This document shows positions 58,761 through 64,000 of a DNA stretch of 64,000 bases, piece after piece (position 1 is the first letter of the stretch; each line of letters opens with the position of its first letter). The translations under genes were made by a program, and so were the position numbers. The DNA lies in assembly GCF_964340395.1 (NCBI RefSeq), contig NC_135561.1, positions 6,298,518-6,362,517 on the forward strand. Direction: 5' to 3'. The DNA is from Glandiceps talaboti. Lineage: Eukaryota > Hemichordata > Enteropneusta > Spengelidae. The notes beneath the pieces were generated by a model that ran no database searches, was not told where the DNA came from, and was given only the letters and a program-made list of their open reading frames with translations.

Positions 58761-58991
58761 ATAGAAGGTGATTATAGAGACATTTTCAAACAGGACACCC
58801 ATTCAGGAAAAAATACTCAACATGAGTGTATTGTTGTGCCTTCGTTATGTTGTGTCGTGCATATTTATCAAACACACGGGACAAAATGCATGCCTTTCAT
58901 TATCAACATTAAACTTTACGATTTTATAGAAAAACTTCTAAAGATAACAATTTTCCAAAACTTTAAAGTTCAAAGTTCATTGTACAATATT

Positions 58992-59327
58992 TCACAATTT
59001 TTGATGAATAGATAAACTGGTAGGGAAAAATACTTCTAAGAAATCCCAAGCGCAGACAATCTTTTCTGGCACATTATTGTTTATTTTTTTAATGAATTGT
59101 TCTGTATTGCTTCCTCTGTAAATACACAGTTGTTTAGTTTTATCTCTTCTTTCTTTCTGAGGGTGTAACCTTTCTAAGTTATGTTTAAGGGCGTGAATAG
59201 CATGACGTAGTCCCCGTCCTTTATTAACTGGAAGTTCAATGTTCAGATAATTAGAGTGAGACTCCAAAAACCAGTCTTTCCACGTACTAGTACCACCTAG
59301 TTTACTCACATCCACCGGAATAGCCAT
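58992..59327 (-). CDS. Unrecognised 111-codon open frame
   Basis: Its composition is not repeat-like (GGTSTWKDWFLESHSNYLNI, a basic middle with LERLHPQKERRDKTK, and an aromatic end), so it could be a real exon or a relic of a mobile-element protein. No conserved domain that I recognise, no clear promoter, and it overlaps the putative transporter 3' UTR on the opposite strand. Probably chance, but the best unassigned frame in the window. Confidence 0.15.
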   Translation of the reverse strand: MAIPVDVSKLGGTSTWKDWFLESHSNYLNIELPVNKGRGLRHAIHALKHNLERLHPQKERRDKTKQLCIYRGSNTEQFIKKINNNVPEKIVCAWDFLEVFFPTSLSIHQKL

Positions 59328-61565
59328 AATTCATTGAATCATTTGCATATTAATGTAATTAGTATGTAAATTAGCCAATATTGTTTTTTATTTATCCATG
59401 ACTTAATTTACCGTATTGCTCATTTGGATGGTTTTATAAGTAATTGATTTACTACGCATTCGTTATTGGACAATTATTCCATTATTTTTCGTGACACTGA
59501 TGAAGCAAAGGAACCCAATTGCATTGTTTTTCTTCAAAATACTTTCTTTGTGGTATTTCAGTAATTTGCCCGCACAGGGTCATAGATTTAATTTTTTTAA
59601 CGTTTTAATACATATCAATTCATCAATAGTAAGATGAACTAACCTTTTGTCCGTTAGTAATTGATACCTTCAACACACGCTGATAGGAGTCTTGAAATTA
59701 AAATGTGTTTCGCTAACACTTATAAAGTTTGACAGGTGTCGAAGCCCCAGTCATTTATCATTTATCATATGATGTAAGGAGGGTAAATTATTTCTAAAAA
59801 ATTGTTTTCATTTTTATAATTTTGTGCATGCCGTGCCCTCATTTATTTCAATTGCTACATTTTCAAAGAAAGTGTCGGCAGTGATGTAGCGGAATAATGT
59901 AGTTAGTTCACCCAGCAAACATTTAATTCTTTATTTATGATTGCAAGCTTCACACAACCCGTGAACAACCTTTTAGTCATGTTTGCAGGTTTAACCGATA
60001 CGCATGGTTTTCATTTATTGTGATCCCTGTCAAAGAAGTAAATATATGACTCAAAATATACATTTAGAGGCTTTAGTTTATTCAACGTAAATGACTACAA
60101 GCTAACGTATAAGCTCGTCGGACAAATACACATAGTTTACGTAAAAGTAGTAAGCGTTGTAGATCAGTCCTCACCTTGATCACGTGATTTGTTATGTTCA
60201 GGGTTCAGTTTAGTCTCTTTAGTGATAGTGTAATGTATAGTATATCAACTGACACCGTTTCAATCACACAAAAGATCTGAGAATAAACTTTTTAGTGTTT
60301 TGAATTTCTTATTTGGAAAATATTAAAACTTAACAATGGGCGACTTGTAATTTTTCGTGGTGTTTAGATATATTGAAACGATTTATGTGTTAAAGCAAAA
60401 CGTCAACGTTTGCCTCCTATTCCTGTTCCGAGGTAATGTACAACCCACTAGGACACTTGTTCAAGTACTAACACCCCACCCCCTCCCTATCCGACTTACA
60501 AGCGATTGAGTTTCCAAACATGTACAGTAAGTTTGTTATGTTAGATACACTTTGACCCTTTAAGCCTACATTTGGCCATGTTTGCTCTCCTATTCAGTAA
60601 ACTTTGATTTGAATTTGGTTATTTAAGTGTACATGTTTTGGAAAAAAAATATTTCTATGACATCACCATATTGAATTGTGTGATGTACCATTTAGTTTTA
60701 AAATACGATGATATGCGCCACGTCACGTGATGATGCATGAGGTAGTGTTATCACCAGAAAGTAAAACTTCAGTGCATTAATTGAAATGTTTTGCTTTCAT
60801 AAACATGTGCAAATACGTTGGCTTGTTTGAACTTAAATACAAGGAGCATTTCTTAAATTATCAATTACTGAGACTATTTTCCCAAGTATTGATCTGCAGA
60901 ATATGATATCTATGATGTCAAATAGGAAATTTCCACAACAAATACCTAAATTTAGTCGCCAAGATTACGTTCTGCTTGTCTGGAAATTGTATATCGATTG
61001 TTCACTCTAGATTTAAGTGCTTGCCCTGTGATTTGAAATAGGGTGGTTATTAAATTTCAGTGCTAAGTTTGCTTTTGATGTACCAGGTAGACAGTTCAGA
61101 AAGTGGGAAACGTTGGATTGCATTGGCTGTACATGCTTATTGATGGCGTAACTTTGTATTTACTAAAGCACTTATATATATTCTTGGGGTTTACATTGTC
61201 TATATACCTTGTAGTCATTTTTCAGAGTCACACTGTGTGTAAGAGACTGCCACTTTTGTACATTTGGTAAAGTTGTACTGTGTTATGAAATAAACTGTGA
61301 AAATCTCAATTGGAATCGATCCGTTTACTCTTTAGTGTGAGTGAAATTCTCCTTGATTGTATGTGTAGTAAGTGGTGAATATATGACACCAGCAAAGACG
61401 TTTAAAGAATACTAATAAAAAACACGTCTGCCATCCCCTCTCACTATAAGCATAGAAAGTGGAGAAGAAACTGTCTCTGCTTTAAGTCAGGATAATTAAC
61501 TATTCCTCTATATCTGTCTCATATGTCCAAGTCTCTCTCTATGTATCTATATCTCCCACATCATT

Positions 61566-61820
<255 letters not shown>

Positions 61821-61829
61821 CGTTATTTT

Positions 61830-62976
<1,147 letters not shown>

Positions 62977-63036
62977 AAGTCAGTGGTAAGATTTGTCCGT
63001 AGTACAGTGCTCGATACGTCTGCACGCAGAGCGGAG

Positions 63037-63192
63037 TATATGTTGAGGGTAGAAGAAAATCAAGTCGGGTTTTTCGTCTCTACAAGCCTGTTTCGTGAGT
63101 AAATCACTCGTCATCAACATCTCCTGACGAGTGATTTACTCACGAAACAGGCTTGTAGAGACGAAAAACCCGACTTGATTTTCTTCTACCCT

Positions 63193-63201
<9 letters not shown>
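63037..63201. repeat. Perfect 77-bp inverted repeat, 11-bp loop
   Basis: Arms 63037-63113 and 63125-63201 are identical complements (77 of 77) around TCAACATCTCC. The right arm plus part of the loop forms an intact hammerhead motif on the plus strand; the left arm is its inverted partner lacking the core C. The right arm runs straight into an (AT)n array, and another lies about 60 bp to the left of the left arm. This looks like a head-to-head pair of element ends. Confidence 0.95.
63120..63161 (+). ncRNA. Hammerhead ribozyme motif C
   Basis: Plus strand: stem I TCTC, core CTGACGA, stem II GTGA/TCAC with loop TTTAC, GAAA, stem III CA..TG with loop GGCT plus the A-U pair, cleavage triplet GTA, stem I GAGA. 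All invariant positions hold and stem II has the usual G-C closing pair. Sequence differs from motifs A and B, so it is a second subtype. Its 5' stem I strand lies in the loop of the 77-bp inverted repeat. Confidence 0.75.
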
Positions 63202-63276
<75 letters not shown>

Positions 63277-63280
63277 CTCG

Positions 63281-63342
<62 letters not shown>
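63196..63342. repeat. (AT)n arrays split by ACTCGGTG
   Basis: Two AT arrays (to about 63274, and about 63284-63342) separated by only ACTCGGTG. The same octamer follows the second array and continues as ACTCGGTGAGTATC, which resembles hammerhead stem III plus cleavage triplet (CTC-GGT-GAG-TA) cut off at its GAAA side. Confidence 0.9.
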
Positions 63343-63343
<1 letters not shown>

Positions 63344-63396
63344 CTCGGTGAGTATCAATCTGCTAAGACAGTGCTCTATACCGCAGTGCTCTATAT

Positions 63397-63398
<2 letters not shown>

Positions 63399-63465
<67 letters not shown>
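63399..63465. repeat. (AT)n array
   Basis: About 33 AT units, preceded by two AGTGCTCTATAY motifs (63370-63381 and 63385-63396). Confidence 0.95.
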
Positions 63466-63468
<3 letters not shown>

Positions 63469-63569
63469 GTTTTAAGAGAGTATGTCACCCTATCAACGGA
63501 TTCAACTACATTTGGATTGAATATCGGGTTCAAAAGGTTCAACAAACTATATGCCAGACAGTTCAAGTT

Positions 63570-63605
63570 TTTTTTATATCTGCGCATGACTGAACTCTGA
63601 CGTCA
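63570..63605 (+). promoter_or_regulatory. Candidate P450 promoter elements
   Basis: A TTTATATC TATA-like box near 63573, TGCGCATG (NRF1 half-site-like) at 63581-63588, and a perfect CRE TGACGTCA at 63598-63605, all within 100 bp of the ATG. Plausible for a promoter or short 5' UTR; no transcript evidence. Confidence 0.3.
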
Positions 63606-63663
63606 GCTCTATATTCCAAAGTCCAAATCACGGTGACTGTAAAAAGAAACCGTCATAACAAAA

Positions 63664-64000
63664 ATGGAGACAAACCACGCGTTATCGTATTTATGGGACT
63701 TGAACGTACGCACTGTTATAGTAGGTGTGCTGACGCTGTTAATATGTTTAATTTTAATAAAACCGAAGAACCGCAACCTCCCTCCTGGCCCGTGGGTTTG
63801 GCCTATACTGGGTAACATCCCCAGCCTTGTTGGAAATCAACCGTACCTGTTGATGAGAGACCTCGCTGCAAAGTATGGCAACGTGTTCTATTTGAAGATT
63901 GGGCCTAGAGATGTTGTAGTCCTTCATGGACTAAACACGATGAAGGAAGCTTTTAACTTAGACGTCTTTAATGACCGGCCAATGCGACCTTCTGAATTTA
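63664..64000 (+). CDS. Cytochrome P450, CYP2-type, N-terminal part (runs off the window)
   Basis: Open for 112 codons to the last base with no stop, so it is 5'-complete and 3'-partial. Start METNHALSYL; an in-membrane anchor follows (about 16-33, VIVGVLTLLICLILI), then a basic stop-transfer (KPKNRN) and the Pro-rich hinge LPPGPWVWPILGN (39-51), diagnostic of microsomal P450s. Next come the region before and into helix A (LLMRDLAAKYGNVFYLKIG), the beta-1 strands (DVVVLHGL) and FNDRPMRP (102-109), the family-2 pattern. Heme-binding Cys and helices I/K lie beyond the window. Such enzymes oxidise lipophilic substrates at the ER; substrate unknown. No intron in the part seen. Confidence 0.93.
   Translation, partial: METNHALSYLWDLNVRTVIVGVLTLLICLILIKPKNRNLPPGPWVWPILGNIPSLVGNQPYLLMRDLAAKYGNVFYLKIGPRDVVVLHGLNTMKEAFNLDVFNDRPMRPSEF

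Larger units (their letters stand above)
57545..61294 (+). promoter_or_regulatory. Probable SLCO 3' UTR/flank with poly(A) signal
   Basis: AATAAA at 61289-61294 lies in a GT-rich setting (TGTACTGTGTTATG upstream). The stretch from the stop to here lacks (AT)n arrays, unlike the introns. A 3.7-kb 3' UTR is possible but unproven; earlier ATTAAA variants (58253, 58898) are alternatives. Confidence 0.3.

Noticed and set aside
63633-63815. 60-codon plus-strand frame at the P450 start
   Set aside because: Wrong frame; the frame from 63664 encodes the anchor and Pro-rich hinge and stays open to the window end.

Overview
The window is eukaryotic and animal. It holds one complete, widely spaced multi-exon gene with GT-AG introns, the 5' end of a second gene, non-LTR retrotransposon relics, and many very long (AT)n, (TC)n and (CATA)n arrays. 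The genes and the CR1/L2-type LINE relics fit an invertebrate (cephalochordate, ambulacrarian or lophotrochozoan), but I cannot name the species. Nothing prokaryotic is present.

Layout. 1-7.6 kb: no convincing gene; a probable LINE 3' tail at 4.6-4.8 kb and a (CATA)n array. 7.66-24.83 kb: a 17,167-bp block bounded by two 100% identical, inverted 259-bp arms that begin CACTAG, with TTA on both outer sides. It reads as a giant CACTA/EnSpm-like element. Its interior is a nest of two decayed LINEs, three TAGTC-ended MITEs with 9-bp target duplications, and at least eight tiny (23-36 bp) foldback insertions, most with 8-9 bp direct repeats. 25.25-57.54 kb: an eight-coding-exon SLCO/OATP transporter gene (1140 codons) on the plus strand; the exons join in frame with no conflict. 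Its first intron is 20.8 kb. 57.5-61.3 kb: probable 3' UTR and flank. 61.3-63.6 kb: simple repeats and a perfect 77-bp inverted repeat. 63.66-64.0 kb: the N-terminal part of a CYP2-type cytochrome P450, running off the end.

The most notable non-genic signal is a set of three hammerhead ribozyme motifs (minus strand near 50.25 and 54.64 kb, plus strand near 63.14 kb), with a decayed fourth at 18.9 kb. Each lies in or beside a long (AT)n array. Hammerheads are a known hallmark of Penelope-like retroelements and animal retrozymes, so these islands are probably remnants of such elements, although no reverse transcriptase of that type is visible here. The second notable signal is the micro-foldback class: two copies can be compared with their unoccupied target inside this same window, which shows that they are true insertions.

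The two genes are not an operon. Both could belong to xenobiotic or steroid handling (organic-anion uptake, P450 oxidation), but their adjacency alone does not prove a functional link.
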